Assembly (NCBI GenBank): GCA_963580285.1
Contig: OY757011.1
Coordinates: forward strand, 100,656,316 to 100,720,315
Length of the DNA: 64,000 nucleotides
Direction: 5' to 3'
DNA from: Lucinisca nassula
Taxonomy: Eukaryota; Mollusca; Bivalvia; Lucinida; Lucinidae
Program-made: the position numbers and the translations under genes
Shown: positions 7,700 through 18,284 of the stretch, piece by piece
Layout: every line of letters starts with the position of its first letter
Position numbering within the stretch: the stretch's first letter is position 1
Notes under the pieces: generated by a model
Told to the model about the DNA's origin: nothing
Seen by the model: only the letters and a program-made list of their open reading frames with translations
Database searches by the model: none

Positions 7700-8115
7700 C
7701 ATTGACCACCGCCACTACAGTCAACACCACCACAGCCACCACCACCACCACCACCACAGACACCACTGCAGACACCACCCGCCCATAGGGGAAATATATG
7801 GGCTGCGTGATGCTTCCAAGCAGAGCTGAATCCGGCCCGCACACTAGTACTGGTAAACCGCTTAGAGGGTCTAGGCCAAACATCCCGCTTATTAAGCTTG
7901 CCATGACACCGCGCCAGCGTTTGACAGTAGTTATATCCTAAATGTTGGACTGGAAGGGTGCTGCTGCCGTGCACTGGCACACGCCGCGCGTACAACGGTA
8001 AAACGACGCCGTTTCGTTTAACACGCGCAAGAATTCGCGTGAACGGCTGACCGACTGCCCCTGACCACAATAGATACCACCACAGAAACCACCACCACCA
8101 ATACCCAGTGCCTCT
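7700..8115. repeat. CCA-rich microsatellite split by SINE-like insertion
   Basis: 'ccaccaccaccacc'-type repeats at 7706..7775 and 8075..8102 flank the SINE-like composite 7779..8067. The insertion therefore went into a CCA/CAC tract between the ATPase and the 169-aa ORF. No coding sequence is supported here; glycine- or valine-run frames are artefacts. Confidence 0.65.
7779..8067 (+). repeat. variant SINE-like element, inverted partner of 3590..3878
   Basis: It has the SINE-like head ('gcccataggggaaatatatgg', 'agtactggtaaaccgctt') followed by the non-standard body of about 190 bp also seen reversed at 3590..3815. Identity between the two bodies is high by eye. Confidence 0.72.
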
Positions 8116-8198
8116 CCTCTTTAACCATTCGAGAATACAACTGGTCCTAAATGTTCGATTTGCGAAAATCGCTTTTTTTTTTTTTTTTCACGTTATGT

Positions 8199-8708
8199 CT
8201 AATCAGATACGGCTAAGCTAAGGGTCTCATCTCTCAGATATTCTGTTACAAAAGCGAGCAAGTCTTTGAACCACTTTTCGTAAAACTCAATATCTTTCAA
8301 ATGCATGGGACTTTTCTCTCCGGACGTAGGTATCGAATACAGCTCTCCAGTCCTCAGCTTATATCTGATGGGGTTGTCGTCGCTATCCGGCGGTGGAGTT
8401 CTTGCGGGTGGGAAGAAATAACACTGGCCACTCCTTAGCTTTCGCTTTAGCCGTTTCCAGTAGTGCTTTACCGTATCGTAGATCTGCTTTCTTGTGTAGA
8501 TCGTGTTGCCTTCCCCGTCATGGTGAGAAGTTACACGGTAAAAAGTGAGTCGGGGTTCCTGGCCATAGTGAAATTTATAGTTGTCCTCGATCCAATTACA
8601 TAGACCCCTTTCGTTGAAATTCCAGTTGATTTCGTTAATTACGCGCGTGTCCTTTTCGATGCACTCCTCTCCGCCGCAAGCCCGATATAATGTTAGAAAC
8701 CTTCCCAT
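8199..8708 (-). CDS. 169-aa orphan ORF of the Polinton
   Basis: The start is ATG at 8708 (minus) and the stop is at 8199. It is a soluble, aromatic and charged protein (NWNFNERGLCNWIEDNYKF, then KHYWKRLKRKL, and PPARTPPPDSDDNPIRY) with no motif I recognise. It sits next to the right TIR, where Polintons often place integrase or other early genes, but no DDE or chromodomain signature is visible. An open frame without ATG continues upstream in another register (about 8712..8815, ending VAFQVGWEGF), so the gene may once have been longer and lost its 5' part at the TIR junction. I rate it probably coding, function unknown. Confidence 0.5.
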   Translation of the reverse strand: MGRFLTLYRACGGEECIEKDTRVINEINWNFNERGLCNWIEDNYKFHYGQEPRLTFYRVTSHHDGEGNTIYTRKQIYDTVKHYWKRLKRKLRSGQCYFFPPARTPPPDSDDNPIRYKLRTGELYSIPTSGEKSPMHLKDIEFYEKWFKDLLAFVTEYLRDETLSLAVSD

Positions 8709-8818
8709 CCTACCTGGAACGCAACGCTTGGTGTTTTCTCTTTGCGGATTCGTTTGAGAATGAAGTTATTTACTACAACCTTTACGTATTCTTCGGCGAT
8801 TTCAAAACGAGGCTCAAA

Positions 8819-9655
8819 AACGGTGTAGATCCCGATCACCCTGACCAGGGTGTGCACTGTTTGTCATTCCACTATTCCACCAGAACACGTTTGCTACATC
8901 GCTTGAGATCAAACTTTAGGATATTTACGGTGACCTCCCTTCAGGTGCCCCAATTTTTAGGGTAATTACAGCTGATCAAAAATCCTATCATCATTTGCTT
9001 CTCATTTTACGCTCCACTCTCATAATGCATACTGGCTACGCCCCCCTGATATCCGTATAAATTCCGTAGCCGAGAAAGATTCTCCGAGATACAAATGTTG
9101 TAGATATGTCCGGTAAAGGTCTCGCGCGACTGGAAGCAACGTCCCCAAAATGATCTATACGGCGTTGACGGGGACGTGAAACCTCAAATCGAACGAACCA
9201 AACTTTTTTTTCCCGGGACGCGGTCCATTACTAGTTTCTCGCATCGAGTCGAGCTCTTCCAACACCTTCCATTGTTTTCCCGGTTTTCGAGGCGATAATT
9301 GGTTTGCGGGTGAGAGACTTAATTTCATCGATACTATACAGGGTAGTATCTCCCTAAATATTGGGATAGGATCGCTCGAGCGAACGGGGTAGACCCCGAT
9401 CACCCCGACCAAATCGGGGACGGCGAACTGCGCCAATCCGCGGGAACATCTTTCGCCTCAAAATTTAGGATACTTACGGCGTAATTACCGCGAGTTACGT
9501 CATTCGAACACTCGTCCGATATTTAGGGTAGTTTCGTCATCTAATCGTTTCGCTTACGTTTCACACCTCCTTTGTTTATTACGTAATCTATTGTTCTCGT
9601 CCTTTGTTTATTACGTAATCTATTGTCTTGACTCCAAAGTGGCCCGAGTACTACT
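8819..9655. repeat. right terminal inverted repeat of Polinton
   Basis: This is the reverse complement of 1101..1941, ending ...CCGAGTACTACT. It is followed immediately by the CCAAGA duplication (9656..9661). Mirror copies of the 27-bp subterminal boxes and of the SINE-tail-like segment (about 9100..9200) are present. Confidence 0.92.
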
Positions 9656-9661
9656 CCAAGA

Positions 9662-10086
9662 CTTCAGATGTCTACTTGATCAGCTTGCATCCAGTTAGTC
9701 TGGTTTTAGGAGTTGTGCACTCGTATGAGGTGCCTGCCTAATAAAGCTGTTAAAACTCTCAATATGACTTTGGCTATAGTTTATAATTAAGAAACACTAT
9801 ACGATTACAGTCAAAGGTGAAAAGCTACGCTATACCATCTTGAAATTCTTTAAAAAAAAACAACCCTTACCGAACCGAAAGTTGGATTGAGCAGAAATTT
9901 GCCGGGAGACATTGGGGGAGAAATGGGGATTCAAAATTGCTAAAATAATTTCGTTCCGTTATGCTGCCATGGTGGTCATTTAAAAAAAAATCCAAACCAC
10001 ATCGTGTCGAATTTAGAAGAAACTTGATGGGTGGCATTGGGGTAACATGGGTATTCAGATTTGTAGTACTTTATTTTGGTCGCTTC
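9662..10086. repeat. flank with diverged 150-bp repeat
   Basis: From about 9840 the phrases of the 1..190 unit reappear ('gaaattctttaaa', 'gattcaaaattgct', 'tttcgttccg'). I see no gene. Confidence 0.5.
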
Positions 10087-10366
10087 CATTAGGAAAACAT
10101 GTCCGTAAGAAATAATGGCGTCCAACATGGTGTCAGAGAATGATAAATATAAGGTACAAATAATAACATCTTTATTGATACTGCTTTCAACATGGGTCGT
10201 GGGTGCTCGTTAGAACCGCCTCAATGAGGCGGTTCTAACGAGTACCCACAATCTATATGTTTGAGCAAAATTAAGGCAGATAATGTTTACGCCCGTAAAC
10301 CCCACTTTTTGCTATATAAAGTGGGGTTTAGGGGGTCATTCGTTTCATGGACTTGTTATCGTGATG
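10087..10366. mobile_element. palindromic-core MITE (long-TIR subtype)
   Basis: The left end is CATTAGGAAAACATGTCCG and the right end ACTTGTTATCGTGATG. The core hairpin is nearly perfect, with GGTGCTCGTTAGAACCGCC facing its complement around a CAATG tip. The internal phrase 'aaaccccactttttgctat' is paired with 'aaagtggggtttaggggg'. It is a close relative of 192..469 in a different flank. Confidence 0.78.
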
Positions 10367-11220
10367 AAATACAACAACATGTACAATTATACAATATTTT
10401 CCAGGATCTGACAGGAAGCCTTAGCTTGTCTGAAAGTCATCTCCTTGAGATATTTGGGTGGGAGATGTTTGGGTTGCAATGGAAATTCAGAATTCTTAAC
10501 ATTTTTGCATTCAGGTATCCAAGATGGAGGCCATCTTGAATTTTTTCTAAGCACATGTATAGTTATCGCAGATAAGATTGGTGGGGCGGGATAGCCATAC
10601 ATCAAAATCGCTGTGTCCACAAGAAGAATCGGTAGTGCCTTTCGTATGTTTTTGCAAGTGGCCATATACACAACAGCTTTGTTTATGTTGCAGTTGAATT
10701 AACATAATCGGGTGAGTTGGATTACATTTGTTATTAGAGTATTCCAGAGGCAGAGGCAGGTGGAAACAAAAGATCCGCTCTGCCTAACTATAAACTCCTC
10801 ATTCTGCACCGGTATCGTCCCACACTGAATCCTAAGTCGGAATGAAATGTTCAGATAACTGAATCAGGGACATCGAGGCAACATGCAAATTCAGGTTGCT
10901 AAGGTCAATGTGATCTGGTAGACAAGGTGGCCACCAAGACACAATGTAAGATAATATGATCAGCCTCATCCAGGTGATTGAGTTCTGGTCCATTTGGTCC
11001 TCTAGTTGGAATACTTAGGATAGAGTGGCCACCGATTCGAAAGCAAAACCGTGTGACACTAACTGTTAAACTAAAAACAAGAAAGCAATTTTCAAATATT
11101 TTTTCGACATGGACTTTCGCTAGAATTGAGGCTGTTATAACGTGTATCAACAAACTATGTTTGTGAGCAAAAATAATGAAATATATTTTTAAGCCTTAAT
11201 TTTCCTAATGATGTCCTTTG
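10367..11220. other. non-coding, diverged repeats
   Basis: Diverged pieces of the 150-bp unit lie at about 10440..10545 and 10850..10960. A segment 10554..10600 ('tatcgcagataagattgg') resembles the TIR of the element at 22208..22490. No gene is seen. Confidence 0.4.
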
Positions 11221-11224
11221 GGTT

Positions 11225-12045
11225 TACAAAGGTGTTATTTGCGTTCCAAATATAATGCGGGTTTCTGGTAGTTCCCAATAAAATTGTAATTCCGATTCCT
11301 ATTTGATGGGGGCTCAAAAGGAAGTTTACATTACGTTCCCAGTATGATGTGGGTTTACAAGGATATTAATTACGTTCCCAATATAATCTAGGTTACAAGG
11401 GTGTCCATTTCGTTCCCAATACAATATGGGTTTATAAGGGTGTCCATTATCTTCCTAATATAATCTGGGTATATAGGGGTGCCAATTGCGTTCCCAATAT
11501 AATCTGGATTTACAAGGATGTCAATTATGATCCCAATATAATGTGGGTTCACAAGATTGTCAATTACGTTCCAAATATAATCTGGATTTACAAGGGTGTC
11601 CATTACTTTCAAATATGATGTGAGATTAAAAGGTTGTCAATTGCGTTTCCAATATAATCTGAGCTTAGAATGATGTCAGTTATGTTCCCAATATAATCTG
11701 GATTTACAAGGATGTCATTTACGTTCCCAGTATAATCTGGATTTACAGTGAGGTTCCAAATATAATGTGGGTTTACAATGATGTCAGTTGCGTTCCAAAT
11801 AATATCTGGGTTAACAAGGGTGTCCATTACGTTCCCAGTATAATCTGGATTTACAAGGATGTCAGTTACGTCCCCAATATAATCTGGCTTTATAATCATG
11901 CCAGTTACGTTCCCGATATAATTTGGGTTTACAATGATGAATCGCCGTCCTAATATAATCTAGATTTACAATGATGGAAGTTACGTTCCCAGTATAATCT
12001 GGATTTAAAATGATGTCGGTAACGTTCTCAATGTTAGCTGGATTT
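11225..12045. repeat. 39-bp minisatellite, about 20 copies
   Basis: The unit is 'gttcccaatataatctgg' + 'atttacaaggatgtcaatt' with substitutions between copies. Because 39 is a multiple of three, long frames with a 13-residue period arise on both strands. I regard these as repeat artefacts. Confidence 0.9.
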
Positions 12046-12116
12046 TACGTTAACTTGCTGTCAAACTATCATCTACTTACAACACTCATAGAGGATATTT
12101 GATTTTTTCAGTGTAA

Positions 12117-12226
12117 GATCGAATTTTATTTCATCGAATGAACACCAAAACTGTTATTTTCACGAGTGGCGTAGCCACGAGTGAAAATAGCAGTTTTGGT
12201 GTTCATGAGTGAAATAAAATTTGATC
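12117..12226. repeat. long hairpin with GC-rich tip
   Basis: Arms of about 53 bp (12117..12170 and 12174..12226) are nearly complementary. The tip is GAGTGGCGTAGCCACGAG. The arms are AT-rich and unrelated to other hairpins in the window except in layout. Confidence 0.75.
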
Positions 12227-12846
12227 TTGCACTGAAAAAAATCAAATTTTCTGTTTCTTACATGCTTCAAAAGGCAATATTTAGCGTCTTTAATGGTGTC
12301 GCTCACATTCGGAGAAAATTATCTTTGTTCCTGTTCGTTTCGCGTCAATTTAGTGGTGTCCATCGTGTTTAGTGGGTATACTATTGGGTGTAAACTGAAA
12401 GTTTGCACCTGAGAAATGGCCTGGGATGGTATTATAATGAATGATTAATGAAATAATTGAGAGAGTAGTTTTCCAAAGAAGTTGCTGGCAAGTCTAACGT
12501 CGCGCGACAAAAGACGTGACGTCAGCGTCATAAATGACGTCAGTAAAGTCCCCGTCACACATGAACGGGCTATGCGTCAACTAGAACACATTTCAGTATT
12601 TTTCAGTTATCTGACAAAGATAAAATTGAAATTAGAGTTAGATTTGAAGAAAAAAGTAGTCCCAAACAGTGAAAAATAAAAAATCGTATTTTCACTGTTT
12701 GAAACAGTGAAAATATCGATTTATATTTCACTGATAAATCGCTATCATTCATTGAAAAGCATGTAAGAAATTGGGATACCACACTGTGACCATCATGATA
12801 ACGAGTTCGTGCAATGCACACCCCTCTTACCTGTTTGCAGAGGTAC
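12227..12846. other. non-coding with short CACTGTTT palindromes
   Basis: At about 12655..12745 the motif 'aacagtgaaaata' and its complement alternate, giving several small stem-loops. 'gacgtcagcgtcataaatgacgtcag' at about 12518..12544 holds CRE-like palindromes. No gene is seen. Confidence 0.45.
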
Positions 12847-13103
12847 CATTAAGATAACTCGCCCGTTCGACATAGTGCATTTTTCACATCTCCAAAATGG
12901 CTACTTTTCTGATGAAAAGCCTTCATATTTTTCTTATAAATGCTCAAAACATAGGATGTTTTGAGGCGGTTCTAACGAGTACCCACAACCTATGTCTTGG
13001 AGCAGAAATAAGAAAAATAATGAATACCCCCGTAAACCCCAGTTTTCTCTATATAAAGTGGGGTTTAGGGGGGTCTTCATTTCACGGACTTGTTCACGTG
13101 ATG
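12847..13103. mobile_element. palindromic-core MITE, subtype A
   Basis: The left end is CATTAAGATAACTCGCCCG and the right end CGGACTTGTTCACGTGATG. The left half of the core palindrome is shortened here ('aacataggatgttttgagg'), while the right half is complete. The internal phrase 'ccagttttctctatataaag' is present. Confidence 0.7.
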
Positions 13104-13273
13104 ACATTATTTTTCTTATTTCTGCTCCAAGACTTAAGCTGTGTGTACTCATTACAACGACCGCATCGAGGCGATTCTAACGAGCAACCACGACCTATGT
13201 TTAAATTAAAAATAAGAACAAAATATAACCATTTTTGAGATAGAAAATAAGACACGGGTGTGTTACCGTAATG
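13104..13273. mobile_element. truncated palindromic-core MITE, subtype A, inverted
   Basis: It runs from 'cattatttttcttatttctgctcc' through a degraded core to the TIR GGGTGTGTTACCGTAATG. Only one end is preserved. It abuts the preceding copy. Confidence 0.6.
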
Positions 13274-13283
13274 AAAGTACATT

Positions 13284-14740
13284 CATCACGAAATCACGCA
13301 TATATAATTCTGACCCTATTGAACCCCACTTTTATATAGTAAAACTGGGGTTTACAGGGTATACTTATTTTTCTTATGCAGGCGTCACACTGTCCCGAAA
13401 ATGACAACAGATGGAAACACGATAAAGGAAATGTTCTAATTCGGCTCTGATCGTGAAAACATCGGGCCATTCGTGATGATATCTTCAGCCATCGTATGAT
13501 CGCCGGTGGATTTTATGAGGCTCCGGCAGCACCTTCGTGAGCGGCGGCAAAATCTTTGGCATGCCAAAAAATTGCCGGAAGACCTTGCGAAGGTTCATTT
13601 TCGCGTTGAATTCGTTTGTCCATCTTGCCCTCCGTAAGGCCATCGTGAGGGCATCTTGTCAAATCGTGTCATCTTCGTCTTTTCTTCGTGTGATCATCGG
13701 TGGTCTCGGGCATTTTACGCCTCACGAAGATAATACGAGGGAAACGGCAATGCGACTACGTGAAACCCTCGCAATGACGGCGTGAAGCCATCGCATTATA
13801 GTACGATGACATTGAGATTGGACCACGGTGTCGACGAAGACAGCTGAATTTGAGTACCTCAAGCGATACCCATGTGTCATGGTAACCTAGACATATAAAA
13901 GGCCAACCTCAGAGCATCTTCCTCAGTCAGTCAGTCCTGATGAGCAACTCTGCAGAGCATAGGCTTGTGTAACTCCCAAAGCTTCAGTCATAATTATTCA
14001 CAATTTCGTTCCTGCAGAATGGCATACTTTGATGATGAGACAACCAGGAAAAAGGAGGCAGCAGCATTGCTTCTTTTGATGCACCTTAGAGAACAAGATG
14101 AGCAGACCTTATTGTCCCATAAACCAAGCCTCTCTGAAAAAGTGGTCTTCTCTTTGGGTGGCATTTTAAATTGGTTTTAAGTTGAATCAAATTTAAGAGA
14201 GTTGAAATGTACTGTGTACTCTCCGATCATCAAATGCATTTCAAACGGGCGGCCGAAGGTTTTATAACATCGGGAGGTCACGTGTCGTCTTCGGGACGTA
14301 GTTCGAACGCATCGTACTCTCAATACGACGTCGTAAAGCCGTCGTGTGGCCTTCGTTTGGCCTGCGGGTAAACTTCGTAATAAAAAACCACATCTTCGTG
14401 TTGCCTTCGTGTGTGGTTCGGATGCCATCGTGTGACCTTCTGCATGCATCGTACTTGCTTCGGCTAGAGATTGGCTGTTGACCATGTTCGGAGCGATCTT
14501 CGCGCGAAATTCAAAATTCTATATTCGTATGGCCACCTGGTGTCATATTCGGGACAGTGTGACGCCTGCATTATTTCTGCTCTAAAAATAGATTGTGGGT
14601 TTTCGTGAGAACCGCCTCGGTGAGGCGGTTCTAACGAGGACCCACAATCTATATTTCGAGCCCAAATAAGAAAAACATCACAGTTTTTCATCTTAAAATA
14701 TTCGTTGCGTTTTGAAAATGATTACATTTCTAAACTTGAC
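13284..14740. mobile_element. MITE subtype B split by a Harbinger-like insertion
   Basis: The left part is 13284..13376 (CATCACGAAATCACGC ... 'ggggtttacaggg' ... 'tttttctta'). The right part is 14571..about 14740 ('ttatttctgctctaaaa', core hairpin with GGTGAGGCGGTTCTAACGAG). Joining them with one TTA gives the family consensus, so the empty site is directly readable. Confidence 0.8.
13377..14570. mobile_element. PIF/Harbinger-like non-autonomous element, 1194 bp
   Basis: TIRs of about 29 bp begin TGCAGGCGTCACACTGTCCC and are mirrored at 14542..14570 with one mismatch. The flanking TTA at 13374..13376 and 14571..14573 is the 3-bp duplication typical of PIF/Harbinger. The interior is full of short 'catcgt' / 'cttcgtg' subrepeats. 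One short frame (14019..14180: MAYFDDETTRKK, then ALLLLMHLREQDEQ) may be the start of a first exon kept by a deletion derivative. No DDE domain is present. Confidence 0.75.
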
Positions 14741-14886
14741 ATTTTTCTGATAAATGTTGTTATATTTAACCAATATATGACAATGAAATCTTCCACCTAG
14801 TAAGTTTGGAATGGTCCATTTCCAATTCTAGGGTATTGGGTATGTTTTTGTTAGTGGCAAATGTTACAAAAATGAATGTTCTTTAA

Positions 14887-14954
14887 GCAAACAGTGTAGA
14901 CCCAGATCTGATGCCGCGTTCTGTGGCGTCTGATCTGGCGCTGCACCGTTTGCC
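14887..14954. repeat. palindromic core of TTAA-type MITE family
   Basis: GCAAACAGTGTAGACCCAG faces its complement (CTGCACCGTTTGCC) around GCCGCGTTCTGTGGC. This is the same hairpin seen at 27249..27340, 33211..33283, 41362..41428, 42674..42736 and 49202..49270. Surrounding ends are too diverged to define here. A miniature version sits at 15142..15180. Confidence 0.65.
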
Positions 14955-15204
14955 AATGTCCCAGAAAAGGGCCACTAGGCATAAATTGGTAAAACAATTG
15001 ATCCAAAGTTATTATATTAATATGAGTTATGTTACTAATGCCCACGTGACTAAAACTGACAGACAACGGTTATTTATAGCCTCAAAATTCTTGTCCCTGT
15101 TACTTCAGAAAAGGGTTGGTTATGTATGCCATACTGGGATACTGGCAAACAATGTAGACGCAGGGTCTACACTGCTTGTTTAAAACACGGGAATTCTAGG
15201 GTTA

Positions 15205-15680
15205 AACGAAGCCGTCTAAATGTAGAGAAGAAGTAAAACAAAGATCAGGAATCGATAAAATTAACTTACTCCACCCACCAAAGGGAAAGAAACACAAACA
15301 TTACGCGACCCTAAACAAAGGAAGGCCATAAGGACAGTTACTTTCCCACAAAATGGCCATATGGCCATCCAAAATAAAAAGACACAAGTGATACAAACAG
15401 TAAGTAACAAACAACGCCATAAACAAACCGCCACAGAAGAACCGCATTGGAACGGTCAGTGGAATGATTTCCACTGGGGGGCTTAAACCGTTTTTACGTG
15501 GCCACAGTCCTCGCCCTTACTTCCGTCGCGATTTAGACAAATAATTTGTTCAGTCCGCACAAAGGCCTCCTAACTCATCAGTGCAACATCTCCGTGAACA
15601 CAAAAATCAAAGAACCACAGAGGTGAGACAACGGTGAGGACTCGACAGCAAGAAACCTTGTTCAGTGCCATTTTCCCAGC
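15205..15680 (+). repeat. dispersed repeat 'GAATCGATA' family, near full copy
   Basis: It contains 'gatcaggaatcgataaaatt', 'tggccatccaaaataaaaag', and 'gaaccgcattggaacggtc' with 'actggggggcttaaacc'. The copy at 58391..58850 matches along its length. Shorter copies lie at 29575..29700, 56574..56840, 60133..60167/60502..60530 and 60640..60720. The class is unknown, with no coding frame. Confidence 0.7.
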
Positions 15681-15701
15681 CCACGACCTACATTGTTGTT
15701 A

Positions 15702-15850
15702 CATTACAAAAGTACGCCTATTCATGTACATTGAAAATTTTACCACCTAAAAATCGAACATTTTAGACGAAAAATTGTGTTTTTTCTTATTTCTGCTCTA
15801 AAATAACGATTTTGCCCAACAAGCTCTGTGGTCCAAACTGACCACACCCC
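15702..15850. mobile_element. truncated MITE subtype B
   Basis: The left end CATTACAAAAGTACGCC and the following 'gaaaattttaccacc' and 'ttcttatttctgctctaaaa' match the family. The core palindrome and right half are absent. Confidence 0.65.
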
Positions 15851-15861
15851 AGGGGGTCTTT

Positions 15862-16130
15862 GGTTTAGTTCATACTTCCATGAACGCATCGAGTCACATG
15901 ATTTTCAGTGACGTCAAGTGACGTCAGTCTAAACTGGTTCTCTACGGGCGTTGGTGACGTCAACGCTATTCCGCTCTTTGTAAAAAAAATAACAGCGTGT
16001 AAATGTTTTTCAGCTTTAAAAGTTTGCCCTTTACGTATGCCCTTCGGGGTTCATTTACATTGTACGCGACCCCACTGCGTTCATACCGTCATGAATAGCA
16101 GAAAAATAAAATTCATTTCTTAAAGAGCTA
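15862..16130 (+). repeat. dispersed repeat, inverted copy at ~51580..51820
   Basis: Shared phrases are 'gaacgcatcgagtcac', 'gacgtcaagtgacgtcag', 'cccttcggggttcat' and 'agcagaaaaataaaattca'. In the second copy they run in reverse. The TGACGTCA palindromes are CRE-like. No gene is seen. Confidence 0.6.
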
Positions 16131-16189
16131 TATCACACCGGTTACCGAGGTACAACGTGACGCGACTGAGTACAACAAACGCTACCGTC

Positions 16190-16213
16190 TTTTTTTTTTT
16201 TTTTTTTTTTTTT
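16190..16213. repeat. poly(T) tract
   Basis: A run of about 24 T. It could mark the 3' tail of a minus-strand retroposon, but no body is recognisable. Confidence 0.85.
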
Positions 16214-16896
16214 GACAGGAGAAGTGTGAGTTCAATGTTTCCTTTATTTTGTCGAACATATCACGACGATTTACGATTTTCTGTTGGTTTTGCGATGAAA
16301 ACAGATTGTGTTTTTGTTGTTATGTCCAAATTTTAAGTTATGACACGGCCAGAGAAGGAAAATCAAAGCCATAAATTATGCCGAAATAGGTAGAAAAACA
16401 AAACTTCAAGTTTTAAGGGTCTATCAATCAGAAATAAATGACATATACACGAGCATTCTTGGGTTTTTCCTGCCTCTAGGAATCGAAGTATGTATACTAT
16501 TTTTAATAATTAATAAAAACATTTAGAATAAGAATCGTACCGACTTTTCTTGGCTCACTACCTTGAAACACGGGTACACCTTACCACGGATCATGTGTTG
16601 AGTCTGAGTACACTAAACACGGAACAAATGGAACAACAAACACGGATATGAAAAACCGAATCTGGACGTTTTTACCCATTATAAGCGCCATTTTTCAAGA
16701 AACAGCCAACAGAAACGATACATATTTGCCCTTTAGTTGAAAAATTACAATATGAACGGTATGCGCTTGGCCATTCCTAAAACAAAAAAAGTGTTTTGGG
16801 TTGTAAGGTGTGTTTATGACATGGAGACAACTTTTTACAACAGATGCACAATAAACAGTCGCTATAATCCATCAAAAATGTCACAAAATAACCTGT
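16214..16896. other. no gene seen
   Basis: AT-rich unique-looking sequence. A phrase 'acgggtacaccttaccacgg' at about 16569 recurs reversed near 26350, hinting at an old dispersed repeat. Confidence 0.4.
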
Positions 16897-17195
16897 TGTT
16901 TGTTTGAACTGAGCTTTAAATTCCCCGTCGACACTATTAAGGTTATTTTGGAATTGTTTCCAATTTTGCAAGTATTTTTATCCGTCATTGAGATTTAACG
17001 ACATCTCAAATATACCGCCCAAGGAGAATAATAGGGTTCACATGTATATGAAGGAACGGTCGGACTCGCACCACTTTGCCTGGGAAGACTAAGACCTTCT
17101 AAGTGGTTAACCAGTAGTCCTGTGCGACGGGATTCAGCTCTGTGTGGAAGTATCATGCAGTCCATTTATTTCCACAAGCAGCGGTGGATGGGGCC
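16897..17195 (-). repeat. degenerate SINE-like copy
   Basis: Reversed tail ('ttccccgtcgacactattaagg') and, after an insert, the reversed core ('aagtggttaaccagtag', 'gtggaagtatcatgcag'). It is strongly diverged, so an old copy. Confidence 0.6.
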
Positions 17196-17654
17196 CAAGA
17201 ATAACTTGAACATAAACATGTAAACAATATATAACTACAGAGGGACCGTTCAAATAGCCAACAATGAGCTATACTGAGCAAAGCCAACTTCAATGAGACA
17301 ACACTTACAGTGCAACCACAAGAATCTGCAAAATAATTTGTTAGTACAGAAGTTGCGCATGCACATAGTCTGATCGCTGAAAGCGATCAAATTCTGCGAG
17401 CAACGAAAGACTAGCCCCGTTTTACAAGTTCTTGCACACAAGACGAGGAATTCCTAGATTTTACCCTGGGATAGAAACTTTTTATCCTACCTGGGTTTTC
17501 TACGAAGGGCCGGCATTGAAGTCAAGAATTCTGAGGTGTTAAACTCAAAGGGTGTCTGATGTGCGCTATTTGTATAGAAAGTCGTGTACGCTGCCCGTAA
17601 TGCGACGTCACTAAACGTCACAATCGACGTTAGCAGTTGAAGTGACCGCATGTC
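17196..17654. other. no gene seen
   Basis: AT-rich sequence without recognisable motifs, apart from a short palindrome near 17360 ('atcgctgaaagcgat'). Confidence 0.4.
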
Positions 17655-17930
17655 AGCATCGATAGCGCAGTGGTTAACGCGTTCGACTTATGATCGAGAG
17701 GTTGTGCGTTCGAACCTGCCACCGGTATCGAGGTGTGTCCTTGGGTAAGACACGTAATGACACAGCTCCACTCCCACCAGGTGTAAATGGGTAGCAGTGG
17801 TCTAAAAGCCACTGCCTCTCTCTCACGCGCGCGTGGCAACACCCGGAATGAGTGTTCGAGAGCGATTCAATAAGCTTGAAGCTTTCATCGCAATCGAGCT
17901 AAAATAAATTAGTATAAACTAAACTAAGTG
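17655..17930 (+). repeat. tRNA-derived SINE
   Basis: The head has an A box (TAGCGCAGTGGTTA) and a B box (GTGCGTTCGAACCTG), and can be folded with an anticodon-loop-like CTTATGA. It continues without a tRNA 3' end into the body ('tgtccttgggtaagacacgt', 'ccaggtgtaaatggg') and an A-rich tail ending 'taaaataaattag'. Body and tail make it a SINE rather than a tRNA gene. Confidence 0.75.
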
Positions 17931-18284
17931 ACCGCATATTCAAAATCTATGTTTTAAGATTTAAGTAATGAAAGAAAAAGAATCTGAAATGGGTGTGCCA
18001 TGAAATGTTCTCTTTGGTAATCATTCTGTTTTACTCACCTCATAAACCAGGGGTCCTGGGTTCGATTTTTGGCTTCTCCAAACTTTCTGACGAGTCGTTA
18101 AATGAGCCCCTGATGGGAGCAAATTCTTTCCTGTAAGAGTGGTCCCCATTTGGTAAACGGAGTTATTGCACGACCCGCAGAAAAAGCAACCGACTGAAGT
18201 CGGTTGATTTCTAAGAGTGCCCTAAAATCACCGTGTCATTCTGTCATTCGGTCAATCGGTCATTCTGTCAGTCTGTTTGTCCGT

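Noticed and set aside
3451..8070. Shared protein-like frame in 3451..3858 (plus) and 7699..8070 (minus)
   Set aside because: Similarity is due to the inverted SINE-like composite. Differences between the two are mostly amino-acid changing, and both frames start or end in simple repeats or the SINE head.
17660..17735. Functional tRNA gene
   Set aside because: A and B boxes are present, but there is no complete acceptor pairing. The sequence runs into a SINE body and A-rich tail. The same applies to 41095..41200 and 61075..61150.
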